From: Anagrus nilaparvatae
Lineage: Eukaryota > Arthropoda > Insecta > Hymenoptera > Mymaridae
DNA length: 64,000 bases
NCBI GenBank assembly: GCA_022575985.1
Contig: JAKSXM010000132.1
Location: forward strand, 3,782,001-3,846,000
Reading direction: 5' to 3'
This document shows, piece after piece, positions 21,262 through 32,414 of the stretch. Every line of letters begins with the position of its first letter. Positions within the stretch are counted from its first letter, which is position 1. The notes under the pieces were generated by a model that was given only the letters and a program-made list of their open reading frames with translations, did no database searches and had not been told where the DNA came from. Both the position numbers and the translations under genes were made by a program.

Positions 21262-22808
21262 TTTTGGTTCCTCAATGAGGAACCATTGTGATAGGTCAAA
21301 TTTTGATTTTTGATTTTTTGGCATATAAGCACGTTTTGGGACCTCAGGAAGCTAAAAAACCGGTTTTTAAAAAAAGTATGTATGTGTGTGTGTGTGTGTG
21401 TGTAACCGGTGAAATTTCACAATCATTATGGAATTAAGACCTAATTTTTTTTTCAAAAATTTTTTCATCCAAAAATCTCAAACTACTTTTTTTTTTTAAT
21501 TTGGATGTAATACCTCATTTATTTCCATGAAAGTACTTATATTTGAAAGAACGATTTTTCCTCGATATGTCGAATCTGATAATTAATTTTTTGAAAATTT
21601 TTTTCCCAAAATTTTCGTCACAAAAAAATACAAAAAACACCAATTTTTTTTTTTCTTTTTGGACGTAGTACCTAATTTATTTATATGAGAGTACTAGTTT
21701 TATAAAGTTCTTTTATAGTAATTTTTTGGATCTGATACCGAATTTTTTCAAATTTTTTTCTCAAAATTAAAAAAACAAAAACATTAAAAAAACTACAATA
21801 TTTTTTTTTTTTTTAGTATAACACCTCATTTAATTCCATTAAAGTACTAATATCTAAAAATATTGTAACCGGTGAAATTTCACAACCACTATGGAATTAA
21901 GACCTAATTTTTTTTTCAAAAATTTTTTCATCCAAAAATCTCAAACTACTTTCTTTTTTTTTAATTTGGATGAAATACCTCATTTATTTCCATGAAAGTA
22001 CTTATATTTGAAAGAACGATTTTTCCTCGATATGTCGAATCTGATAATTAATTTTTTGAACATTTTTTTCCCAAAATTTTCGTCACAAAAAAATACAAAA
22101 AACACCAATTTTTTTTTTCTTTTTGGACGTAGTACCTAATTTATTTATATGAGAGTACTAGTTTTATAAAGTTCTTTTATAGTAATTTTTTGGATCTGAT
22201 ACCGAATTTTTTCAAATTTTTTTCTCAAAATTAAAAAAACAAAAACATTAAAAAAACTACAATATTTTTTTTTTTTTAGTATAACACCTCATTTAATTCC
22301 ATTAAAGTACTAATATCTAAAAATATTGTAACCGGTGATATTTCACAACCATTATGGAATTAGGACCTAATTTTTTTTTCAAAAATATTTTCATTAAAAA
22401 ATCTTAAAATACTTTTTTTTTTTTATTTGGTGGTAATACCTCATTTATTTCCATGAAAGTACTTATATTTGAAAGTATGATTTTTACTCGATATCTCGAA
22501 TCTGATAATTAATTTTTTGAAATTTTTTTTCTAAAATTTTTTTCTCAAAAAAATACAAAAAACACCTATTTTTTTTTCTTTTTGGACGTAGCACCTAATT
22601 TATTTCTATGAGAGTTCTAGTTTTAGAAAGTTCGTTTATAGTAATTTTTTGAAAATTAGTTCAAAAATTTTTGATCAATAAAAAAATTTATTTAAAAGTT
22701 AATAGTATGTATGATTGCATGCTTGTAATCGGTGATATCAGTGGCATATTAATGTATTAAGATCATTGTTTGAGGAACATTAGTGCCAGCTAGTTGGCAG
22801 GGTATTTT
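21262..22808 (-). mobile_element. Family-A repeat, copy 2, with 2.7 tandem core units
   Basis: Inverted relative to copy 1. It begins with the hairpin GGTTCCTCAATGAGGAACC (21266-21284) and ends with the mirror of the GCCAACTAGCTGGCAC start (about 22780-22800). A TG run at 21377-21402 is followed by core units that begin TGTAACCGGTGAAATTTCAC near 21402, 21866 and 22328, a period of about 463 bp. Block 2 lacks it (site near 40510). Confidence 0.75.
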
Positions 22809-23085
22809 TATATGTATTTTTAAAAAATTTGAAAATAAAAAATAATTTTAAAAAAAAATTATTTTTGGAAAAAAGGACTTTGGGAAAAAAAAATTTGCTT
22901 GGGAAAACTGGACTTTGGGAAAAAAAATCATTGGAAAAAATGGATTGGGAAAACTGACCCCCAACCTTCACTAAGAATTTAATTGTCATTTACTTCAAAG
23001 TCAAATTACGCTATTATAAAATTTGTTTTTTAATATTCGATACTGAATAATTTTACACGTGTATAACTAATTTACGCGTGTATAA

Positions 23086-24404
23086 TAGGGTCATTCAAAA
23101 AAAAAAATGTGCTTGAAATTAGCTCTTCATGGAGTATGTTATTGTACACATGATAACAAGATACCATGGCAAATTTGAGCCCATTTGGTGACGTTTTAGA
23201 GGTCGCGTAAGTCTCTAGAAGCTTTTTCAAAAATGAAAAACGAGGGCGGCTCACAGTGGATTCACAAAAATTTTTTAAAAGGCTTTAAATATCCTTAGGG
23301 ATACGTTTTTTTGGTTGCTAGTTTCAAAAATCATAGTCCCAGAACATAAAAATGTGTTAAAAACCCCTAAATTGGCGAAAAACACCCTTTTTTTAGGGTA
23401 ATTTTCCCAATTTTTCGCTAAACATTGATAAAAAACCAATGGAAAACTGTTATCTTTGTAAGTTTTTTAAAAATGTGATTTACTGATTGCATATTATATG
23501 CAAATAAAGTATTTTCTTCCCGTTTAACCCTTACATTAAGGTTTCAATTAGCCCAAAATAAGGGTTGAACTACCCCAAATATCACAAAAAAATAGTATAA
23601 TTTGTTAAATTTGATGTTTAACAAAGTTACTGCTTATATTTGATGTAAGATATGATTATTTTACAAAAAAAAAGCAAAATATACAACCCATAGGAATGAT
23701 AACCACCCCCTTATTTCATTTCAACCCTTAAATTTAATGTTAATTTATTAAAGAAATAAAATAAGGGTTGAAATAAAATAAGGTGGTGGTTTTCATTTCT
23801 AGGGGTTGTATATTTTGCTTTTTTTTTTGTAAAATAATCATATCTTACATCAAATATAAGCAGTAACTTTGTTAAGCATCAAATTTAACAAATTATACTA
23901 TTTTTTTGTGATATTTGGGGTAGTTCAACCCTTATTTTGGGCTAATTGAAACCTTAATGTAAGGGTTAAACGGGAAGAAAATACTTTATTTGCATATAAT
24001 ATGCAATCAGTAAATCACATTTTTAAAAAACTTACAAAGATAACAGTTTTCCATTGGTTTTTTATCAATGTTTAGCGAAAAATTGGGAAAATTACCCTAA
24101 AAAAGGGTGTTTTTCGCCAATTTAGGAGTTTTTAACACATTTTTATGTTCTGGGACTATGATTTTTGAAACCAGCAACCAAAAAAACGTATCCCTAAGGA
24201 TATTTAAAGCCTTTTAAAAAATTTTTGTGAATCCACTGTGAGCTGCCCTCGTTTTTCATTTTTGAAAAAGCTTCTAGAGACTTGCGCGACCTCTAAAACG
24301 TCACCAAATGGGCTCAAATTCGCCATGGTATCTTGTTATCATGTGTACAATAACATACTCCATGAAGAGCTAATTTCAAGCACTTTTTTTTTTGAATCAC
24401 CCTA
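23086..24404. mobile_element. Near-perfect 1.3-kb palindromic element with 8-bp target duplication
   Basis: The ends TAGGGTCATTCAAAAA and its mirror GAATCACCCTA bound arms of about 630 bp that match almost base for base (for example GAAATTAGCTCTTCATGGAG at 23107 and CTCCATGAAGAGCTAATTTC at 24358). The loop (about 23720-23770) is tiny. GTGTATAA stands directly before (23078-23085) and after (24405-24412) the element, an exact 8-bp target site duplication as made by hAT- or P-type transposases. No transposase frame, so it is a non-autonomous element. Confidence 0.9.
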
Positions 24405-25113
24405 GTGTATAACTAATCAGTTATTGTACAGAAAATAACTTTTACTGTTAAAATTCGATGCACAAAAAGATACATGGATAAATCATTTTCTTACACTTGA
24501 TAAATTTGTTTAGGAATTGGGAGAAACCGATGCAACGGTAGCAGAAAACGACAGTGTTTATTGTAACGGTGAATGCTGAAAATTTAACTTTAAGTGTTGT
24601 GAAAATATAGTTAATTGATGAAGAAACAAAACGAGCAAGTGTTAGTAAGGAAGAGTTTGCGACTAATTTATCAGCAGCGTTTTCAACTCAAGAAGCTTAT
24701 GCGAAAATATAGTTTTTGACTTTTTTGATATTACTATTTTTTTACAGTAATCATATGAAATTTTTAAATTGCTTATTAAAATAATATAAACTGGTATTTT
24801 AAAGAGAGAGAAAAATTTATTTTTATTAATTATCATAATTTTGGTCAGAAAACTTCAGAATTTCCAAATGTTAAAGACAGGGGTACCTCCTCGGAAATCA
24901 AATCGACTGCAGACATGAAGCTTTAGATGATGAGTGTACTGATAATAATATTAATAATGGCAGTAGGTGGTGTATTGGTTCAGGGGCATCAGAGCATCTT
25001 GCTATCAGTCATACTGTGTTAGGTGCCTGGATTAGAAAATAATCTTCTTTCTATAAAAAAATTTAAAATAAGAGGATATGCAGTTTTATTTAAAAAATTT
25101 AAAAGCTTGTTTA

Positions 25114-25236
25114 TTTTTTTTTTTTTTTTTTTTTTTTTTTTGCGTAGGAAGTGGAGAAACGCATTACGCATACTGATCAGCATTCGAACTAATTTGCCTA
25201 TACCCACTAAAACTCCACTCCCTTCCTACCTTATGT
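25114..25236 (-). mobile_element. Severely 5'-truncated LINE tail with target duplication
   Basis: A T run (poly-A tail on the minus strand, 25114-25141) followed by GCGTAGGAAGTGGAGAAACG and ACTAAAACTCCACTCCCTTC matches the 3' end of the LINE at 30928. AAAAGCTTG(T/A)TTA flanks both sides (25101-25113, 25237-25249), a 13-bp target duplication with one mismatch. Copia copy 1 shows the uninterrupted sequence (3528-3541). Confidence 0.85.
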
Positions 25237-25285
25237 AAAAGCTTGATTATTAAAAACAATTAGGTTATAACAATAGCAGAAGATA

Positions 25286-25778
25286 AAAGCCCAAATACTT
25301 CCTCTGCAAATCTAGAAAGGATAAGTGCTCCAAATTACTGCCCCAGTTACCGCGAGGCTCTGGTTGTGGCGAGAAGCAGCTGTTGTCGGAAATTATTCAG
25401 GTCCTCCAGGGGAACATGAATACGGCTGGTGAACTTGCTGGTGAACTGTTGCAACAGATTATTCGCGAAAAGGATATAAGTATTCTTTTATTAACAGAGC
25501 AACTTTACAAGTACAACTGACAGGACTGGCTGTCTGATAAGACCAATGTTTGTGCCATATGGCTCCGAGTCAGAGGTCAAGCGTCCCGACAAGGGAGAGG
25601 CAATTGCCACGTTTGGACAACTTGTGGGGAGACAACATATATAAGTTGCTATCTCTCCCCAAATTACTCGGATGTGAGGCAATAGTCGGACCTATCTAAG
25701 TCCGAGGGGGGGTTCCTTTATCCCCGATATAACCTTAGCAACATAAGGAGCGTCCAGCAAGATCGGTGACTGGAAAGT
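25286..25778 (+). pseudogene. R1-like LINE endonuclease fragment
   Basis: One frame from about 25400 reads VLQGNMNTAGELAGELLQQI, DISILLLTEQLY, a stop, DWLSDKTNVCAIWLRV, and CGETTYISCYLSPNYSDV. The order and wording fit the N-terminal apurinic-like endonuclease domain of R1/jockey ORF2 (LQxNLNR, xxEP/Y, CYxxPN). Stops and loss of the catalytic GDFN box (GGFLYPRY here) make it dead. It replaces the middle of copia copy 2. Confidence 0.65.
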
Positions 25779-26126
25779 AATGGATGGTGAAATGGCAAAC
25801 AAAACTTTCACATAATAATACGAGAAATAGAGCCAATAGTGCGCCACAGTTAATATCCAGTGATGTAATGGAGCCAATTAATACAGAATCACATGAAGGT
25901 ATGCACTACATCATTTCGTTTTTTTGTGGTTTTACACATTTCACACTATGCTATTTATTGAAATCAAAAGGTGAGGGTTTTCAATATTTTAAAATATTTA
26001 AAGCTGTGGCAACATTATAAATTAAATATTTTTTCTGAAATTTACAATTTTTAAAATACAATTTATCAAAAGTATACTAATTTTTTTACAGAAACTATTT
26101 TTTTGATAATTTACAGGGGTTATTTT

Positions 26127-26776
26127 CTAGAGTGTATAGTTTGGACCTAAAATTGGAGTGTTAAGAAAAACTTTGCTCCACGAGTGTTTTCATAAACTTA
26201 TGGTCATAAAAAGTCCTAAGATCCAAGGATTTTGCTTTTGTTTTTCAAAAATACGTGTCTGTAAGCACCTCAATTTCCCCATTTAAATAAAATAGTAATT
26301 TTTGCTATTCAACTTTCTAATTTTTAACAAAGCTTGCAAAATATTTTAAAAAAATGCTAATATATAGAAAGTAGTATTTAAATTTATAAAAAACATTATT
26401 CAATCTCCAATAGCTAAAAAAATATTTTTAAAGCGATTTTACCAGTAATAAACGTAAAAGAATGCTGAATTTAATTTACATATTACCAGTAAATTTACGG
26501 TTATTACCGGTAAAACCGCTTTAAAATATTTTTTTTGATACTTGAGATTAAATATCATTTGTTATATAATTTTCAAAATATTTTTCAAAAAGCTAAATAT
26601 TGAAAATTCACATGTTATTTAAATAGGACAATTGAGGTCCTTAGAGCCAAGAGATTTGAAAAACAAAAAGCAAATACTTGGAGCTGAGGACTTTTTATAA
26701 CCAAAAGATTACGAAAACACCCGTGGAGAAAAATTTTTCTTAAAAGTACAATTTTTGGTCCACTCTAGTATATACA
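26127..26776. mobile_element. Family-C foldback MITE, complete copy
   Basis: The left arm (CTAGAGTGTATAGTTTGGACC ... AAGCACCTCAATTTCCCCAT, 26127-26290) and right arm (about 26630-26770, mirrored, ending GGTCCACTCTAG) enclose a smaller palindrome with TTTTACCAGTAAT and its mirror ATTACCGGTAAAA (26440-26520). Partial copies are at 4024-4192 and 27712-27885. Confidence 0.7.
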
Positions 26777-27338
26777 TAGTTAGTAAGTATTTAACAAATT
26801 TATTATTATTAATTTTTATAATTCTAATACCAAATACGATATCTATAAATAATTAACTAGAAATGATAAAAGAACTGGCTATTTTAACCTATTAAGTTCG
26901 AAGGCCGCTTTTACGTGACAATTTGCAAACCGCTTCAAAAAATATATTATATACTAGAAATTCAAAATAAAATGATGGTCCCTTAAATAAAAAAAGTTGC
27001 TTTTTCAGAATCCGAGGTCAGATTTTTGATTTAGACTTCTGGAAAGTCAGTACAGCGGGTCAATGTTGGCCAAAATTATAAAAAAAAAGTTTCGTAAAAG
27101 CTTTGATTATTATGTTACAAAACGCTTTAATTTGACTAAAAACCGCTACATTTTCATTTATTTAATGTATAGAACTTATATTTTCTCCATGCGAAAAAAT
27201 TTTCAAATTTCTAAAATAGCGTACGGAAAATTTTGAGTCCATATAAAAGCATCTTATATCTACTGTTATATTATATTTTAAAAAATAGCATTATTAACTT
27301 TTCCAACAAATTGTCCTCAAAATTTTCCTCAAAATAAA
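26777..27338. repeat. UGT downstream flank, third copy, rearranged
   Basis: 26770-26890 matches the region downstream of UGT gene 2 (34125-34235, GTTAGTAAGTATTTAA). 26885-27010 is the inverse of 10320-10470, and 27030-27330 matches 9955-10255 directly. The stretch is thus a mosaic of the sequences that follow both intact UGT genes. Confidence 0.6.
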
Positions 27339-27604
27339 CCTACATTTTAATTATTTTTTTTTAAATTATCAACTCTTTTGATAAAAAAAAAGTTTATAAA
27401 AAACTTAACAATAATTTAAGAAAATAAATAACAAATAAACTTATAATTATAATAAACCAATAGATATCTAAAAGGTGAGCTTGCCACCAAGGTAAATCAA
27501 TAACAGGTGATCCTAGAACATCTCTTCCATGACGAGAAATGTACTCTATCCAATAAGTTGCTGTATCAATTGGTCTCATTGGAACATCCTTAAATTGATT
27601 TGAT
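27339..27604 (-). pseudogene. Orphan copy of UGT exon 5 (broken)
   Basis: From 27604 downwards the minus strand reads SNQFKDVPMRPIDTATYWIE and on through PWWQAHLLDIY and the membrane helix, nearly identical to exon 5 of both UGT genes. It lacks the first few codons and the splice acceptor, ends abruptly at GATTTGAT, and hits a stop at 27394 before the charged tail. Exons 1-4 are absent nearby. It is a fragment of a third gene copy, not an expressed UGT. Confidence 0.85.
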
Positions 27605-27711
27605 TTTTTTATCAGTTTTTATATGTCTAAACATAATTTTCTATTTGTTTGGTAGTGTTTAAAAAAATTTTTTCAGCACGTTAAAAAATTAGGAAGCTGA
27701 AAAGTCAAAAT

Positions 27712-27885
27712 TCCCATGTTATTTAAATGGGAAAATTGAGGTGCTTACAGGCACGTGTTTTTGCAAAGCAAAATCAAAATCCTTGGAGCTGGGGACTTTT
27801 TATGACCAAAACTTCACAAAAAAACCCGGGGAGCAAAGTTTTTCTCAAAACTCTAATTTTAGGTCCACTCTAATATATATAATAT
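27712..27885. repeat. Family-C MITE, right arm only
   Basis: TTTAAATGGGAAAATTGAGG through TTTAGGTCCACTCTAATATA matches the right arm of the element at 26127-26776. The left half is missing. Confidence 0.6.
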
Positions 27886-28959
27886 GCTATTTAAAAAAAA
27901 TACAAATTTTATCGACAGTATGCACTTTAATAAACGTGAGCATTTGCATTTAACTTGCTTTTTTTTTATATACATATTGCACACTCTTAATGCAACGCGT
28001 TACTCAATTCAGTGAGTGCTGGTCATTGAACTTACTTTAATTTTCTTTTTGTTTACTTTATATTTCCTACCTAATTATTAATAAAAAATAAGAATCTTTA
28101 TACTGACCTTGAAAGTATAAAATTTTGCAATTGTATTTTTAGAAATTCAAGAAATATTTTAAAATTTAATTAATTGGACAAATATGAATGCATAATTATC
28201 TATGTTTGACAATGTAATTATGACTAAAAATAATTTGAATTATGTTTTAAAATTCGTTTTTGGTAAAATTTTAATCAACTTTAACTGAATGAAAGTATTA
28301 ATTTTCTTTAAATTTTATCACGGATAAACAATTTATAATTGATTTGACTAGCTTGACTATTTTATTTGCAAGTGGTAATGAAGAAATTACATTTTATATC
28401 AACTTAATATATGCACATACATAATATAATTAGTCTCAGCTTTATTTTATTATTCGCAGCATCAGCTCAGAGTTATTTTCCTCTAAGCATACAAAAATTG
28501 GCATTTAATTTGACAAACCTTTTAATTGGTTTTTTCATTGGTAGTTAAAGTAGTAATTTTAATATACATTCTTTTAATCCCAATTATTTTAATTATATAT
28601 TTAATATACTTTATAAGCCTACAAGGGAGACCACCGCACTTCAGGCACCAAGCTACAATCTATTCCATAAAACGCTGTCGGTTGCCTTACTAATCAAAAC
28701 AAAACACTTCTAATTAGTCTTATTTTTTTTTAAATTTCATTTTCAAAACTCTTAAAACGCAATTTTTTATCACTATAATTTTCTCAGCGTTGTAATTAAC
28801 AAACTATAATGAAATAAATGATATAAATAAATAAGTAAACATTGTAATATAAATTATGGGAAAAGGTTAACTTTAAGCTTAGGTAAATATAAATAAATAG
28901 AATTATTTAACTAATTTGTAATATAAAAATATATAAATTTTATTGAAAAAGATAAACTA
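27886..28959. other. Intergenic stretch without recognised feature
   Basis: No coding frame with family features and no clear palindrome. A locally GC-richer patch (28620-28690, around GGGAGACCACCGCACTTCAG) has no identified meaning. Confidence 0.4.
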
Positions 28960-29640
28960 GGTGATGATTATAAAATTATTACAATACTGTGGGCAGCTGC
29001 AGTCTGCCATGGTATAAATAACGTGGCTTACCGTGCCATAACTTTTTCTTGTATAATATTTAATTTTATGCTACGTGACGTCACTATATTGCACACACAT
29101 ACAAACATACTAATACAATTATTTCGTGTGTTAAATATAGCCTGCGATGGCTTTCCAAAACTATTTTATTTAATCTAAAAAATTAAACGCGTGATTCTAA
29201 TAAAGAATAACAATTAATAATTTTAATATGAATATAAATATATTATTACGACGCTTGTGATCACATATTGATAATAATTCGATAACAATAAACTTTTACC
29301 TTGCAAGGATTTGCTTACACCAACCTCGTGTTATTAAGCCTTATACACATGGCTAATTTTCACTATTTCTGGATAATACGAAATAACTAGCTTGATCTTA
29401 CGTATACAAATGACTAGCTAACTGTTTATATGATAATTATAAATAACAATTGTTTAAATAAATTGAAAAACTATTATAAAATACATCTGTAAGTTTCTGT
29501 TGCTCTGGTCCGGACGAGCGCTAATCCAAGAAGAAAGAGAAATTCTCTTTTTTGAAACTAGTGGCGCTATCAGTGTAAACTGTAAAGCGACCTACTTTAT
29601 CTATTTTCTGGCGCGATTATTTAAAATATAACATAAAATA
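28960..29640. other. CpG-richer segment of unknown origin
   Basis: Less AT-dominated than the surroundings, with words such as GGTATAAATAACGTGG (29012) and GCTCTGGTCCGGACGAGCGC (29502). No coding frame of note. On the minus strand CTCGTCCGGACC resembles CTCGTCTGGGCC in the similar region at 40800-42180. Could be an old LTR or a 5' end of an unseen gene. Confidence 0.3.
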
Positions 29641-30270
29641 ATTTATTATGAAAATTGAGGGGAGAGGGGTAATGCGTACCGCATTATATCCTACCCCTAA
29701 GCCAGATTAACTTTGTTAATATGGTGCAAGGATATGCTACTATACTTTTTATTGGTTATGGTCTTATGGGGGAACCTATTTTTCTTTAAAATTATAAAGT
29801 CTTTTGTATCTGTCTTCGCTATTCGTAATATTTGTGTTATCAGCTTTCTTGTTCTGTTGAATCTTCTGTAGCTTGTCTACCTCACATGGCCTCATCTTCT
29901 TTTCCGAGGTTGTTAGAGAACTTGTCCCCGTTAGGCTTATGATAGCCAAGACCATCGTAATTCGAAATTTTGACAATGTATGGCTGATAGCTTGAAGTTT
30001 CTAAAATTGGGATTCTTGTCTTTCTTCAGTAGAGTATAGCTGGATTAACCGGGCCCTGGTAATCAGCTTGACTATATGAAGATGGTTTTTTGGTTTTTTC
30101 GTGACCTACCATACCTTGTCTTGTCTGAAGTTTTCCAGGATCAAGTCCTTGGTTAGCTAAAATATGCCAACGACTTCCTTTTGCAAAGAATTTAGCTATG
30201 TTATGACACTAATATTTTAATACTGGTTAGTCCATAGTGCTTCAGAAGCGTGCCTTCTACTAAATAGAAT
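29641..30270 (-). other. Degenerate coding-like stretch, unidentified
   Basis: On the minus strand, 30195-29776 can be read in one frame with only a few stops (KLITRARLIQLYSTEERQES, then SKFRITMVLAIISL and RPCEVDKLQKIQQNKKADN). I do not recognise a domain. It may be the end of a retroelement, because its downstream edge carries a GAGGGGAGAGGGGTAATGCG word like the LINE tail. Function unknown. Confidence 0.25.
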
Positions 30271-30927
30271 GTGTTAGCGTTATTTGAAAGTTAGCTCAAA
30301 AACTCTCTCAGGAGTATATTATATCTTATAACATGTAGTCCTGTAGTTCTAAGCCTAGGAGATTTATTGGAAAATACCGCGGGCTTCAGAAATGTTTTTT
30401 CAAGACAATAAACTCATTCATAAGTATTGGTTATAATTTGGTGCCTCAAGTTATTTTTTTAGACAGAGTGCAACCGATATAAAAAACTCCCAGTTTGTCC
30501 TGATAATCATAGCTTTAATTCTTACTATCATGAATTAAATTTTACTAAAGTCCCTCTTTCCTTGTAATTTTTGAACGTTTTTAGAAGATATGAGATAATA
30601 AAGAAGAACGGGTAACTAAAAATTGAGCTCAAAAATACCTTTTTTTTGCAATCGCCCTGTGCTTAGTTTTCTAAAAAATGGAAAAATGACGTAGATAATT
30701 GAAAAAAAAAAATGCTACAGCCTAACCCATAACCCGACCTGGAAACTTTTGTTGCAGTGGCCTGGACTACCTCTACAATGCTTTGAATAAAACCGTGAAG
30801 TAAAATTTTTTGCTAAAAAGTTAAAATATATTCTTAAAAAAGCATTTAACCTAAATAAGAGACTAGATTAGGGAGGACGTTTAAAGACATTAAAATTAGT
30901 CTATAAAATTTTAGTATAGTAGTACAT

Positions 30928-32154
30928 TTTTTTTTGCGTAGAAAGGAGGGGAAATGCATTACGCATACTGTTCAGCATTTGAACTGACAGTAATGTGCGA
31001 CTCGGTTTACCTTGCCTTTATCCACTAAAACTCCACTCCCTTCCTGCTTTATACGAGCCTATACCGTGACCGTTTTCACACTACTTCAGGACATGTTCGA
31101 GGCCATTTAGTTCTATTCGTGAACTCCATCTTTTGACTTGCATCCAGTGACTCGCCAGTCTGGTTAAGGACTCCGTCATTCCATCTGATTAAAATTCTAC
31201 CTTTATGTCCTGTCATCTTCAATAAAATATATGTTAGCTAAAAAATATACGTCATTTCCCAATATCGTCAAAAGAGAAGGTTAATAAATAAATAAATAGA
31301 TAAATAAATAAATAGATAGATAAAAATAAATAGATATTATCCTACCATCTACGTTTCATTGCGGTATCAAGAGTAAATTCAGAAATGATTGTATGTTAAT
31401 GCAGCACCTGCAGTCATCCGGATAACCGCAATACGTCTCAATATTAGCCTATACCTTGGACTTCAGATTTTTTGGTGTGGAGTATGTACTCCACATACTG
31501 GCTTATTTCGGACCATACTTCTTCATTTCGAAGCATCAGGCCAACCACATTCTCAGGTGTGATTTGGCCAATGTTAGTTCCTAATTGAAACTTTTTAACA
31601 GCCCATCTGTCGCATTCGAAGAATGTGTGCTCTGGCGTGTCTTGTTTGCAAGGAGAGTATATACATTCAGCGCTATTCATCTTCTGGATCCCAATGAGGT
31701 AGGAGCAAAAAAGCACATGTCCGCTTAAGAATAGAGTAAAAAAATAATTAATGTCCCGTGCCCTCTAGTTATCCAAGATGATATCTCTCCTATCAACCTC
31801 TTGGTCTATTTGCTTTACAAGTAGTTGGTCCAACGGTCCTGCCACTTGTTTAGGATGATCTGTCGCGAATTATCCTTTGCGCGGTCAATGTTTTCCCTCT
31901 CTTTGTTCAGATAGATATACTGTCTCTCGAGAGCCAGCAGATCTATCGGGATTACCCCGGCAATGACTATAGCTGCCTCCAAAGACACTGTGTGATAGGA
32001 ACAAAAGATTCGCAGGGTTCCTTGCCTCTGGACGCTCGTAAGCTTAGACGCATAAGTGACCTTCTATATGCAGTCGGCCCATATTTCTGCACCATACAAG
32101 AGTATGGAGTGGGTGACCGACATAAGAAGCCTGCGATATAGTACATAGTAGTAC
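30928..32154 (-). mobile_element. 5'-truncated R1-like LINE with 10-bp target duplication
   Basis: The poly-A tail (T run at 30927-30935) marks the 3' end on the left. The minus strand from 32150 downwards gives SVTHSILLYGAEIW (end of RT), NKWQDRW, RGHGT and, at 31716-31444, a cysteine-histidine knuckle in the stretch CIYSPCKQDTPEHTFFECDR. That is the C-terminal zinc-binding motif of R1-clade ORF2. Stops and frameshifts interrupt it. AGTAGTACAT is present on both sides (30918-30927, 32155-32164). The sister segment at 46011-46024 shows the unoccupied site, so the element is about 1.23 kb and inserted after the segmental duplication. Confidence 0.9.
31281..31336. repeat. (ATAA/ATAG)n microsatellite
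   Basis: Alternating AATA and GATA tetranucleotides in the 3' region of the LINE at 30928-32154. Confidence 0.9.
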
Positions 32155-32414
32155 AGTAGTACATACAACACAAGACTATAAAATAACAAAAATTACTTTG
32201 CTTAAACTAAAACCGCATACAAAATTAATTGTATGTTAGAAACTGCTCTTATGCTTAATTAAAGAGCATCCGACATTTGAGTTATTTAATTTATTCTTCA
32301 AAATAAATTTGTTCTATTATAAATTAAACTACAATATAATTTTAATTAAAAAAATTTATTTTTTTTTTCCACGTATATTGAACAATATTATTACCTTAAT
32401 TTCATGTTCATATA

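Larger units (their letters stand above)
24562..26019 (+). pseudogene. Ty1/copia remnant, copy 2 (gag piece, protease, integrase start), with two LINE pieces inside
   Basis: 24562-24715 reads VNAENLTLSVVKI, a stop and LIDEETKRASVSKEEF, like the end of a copia gag UBN2 domain. At 24960 the frame reads RWCIGSGASEHLAISHTVL, the aspartic protease site. The catalytic Asp of the DSGA motif is Gly here. It is followed by VPGLENNLLSIKKFKIRGY (25022 on). A 123-bp LINE tail (25114-25236) and a LINE endonuclease piece (about 25286-25778) interrupt it. 25842-26019 gives the integrase start (EGMHYIISFFCGFTHFTLCY) and stops at the same place as copy 1. Not functional. Confidence 0.75.

Noticed and set aside
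27394..27579. Possible small UGT-like membrane protein
   Set aside because: It is a fragment of UGT exon 5 without acceptor, start context or the other exons, so it is treated as a pseudogene.
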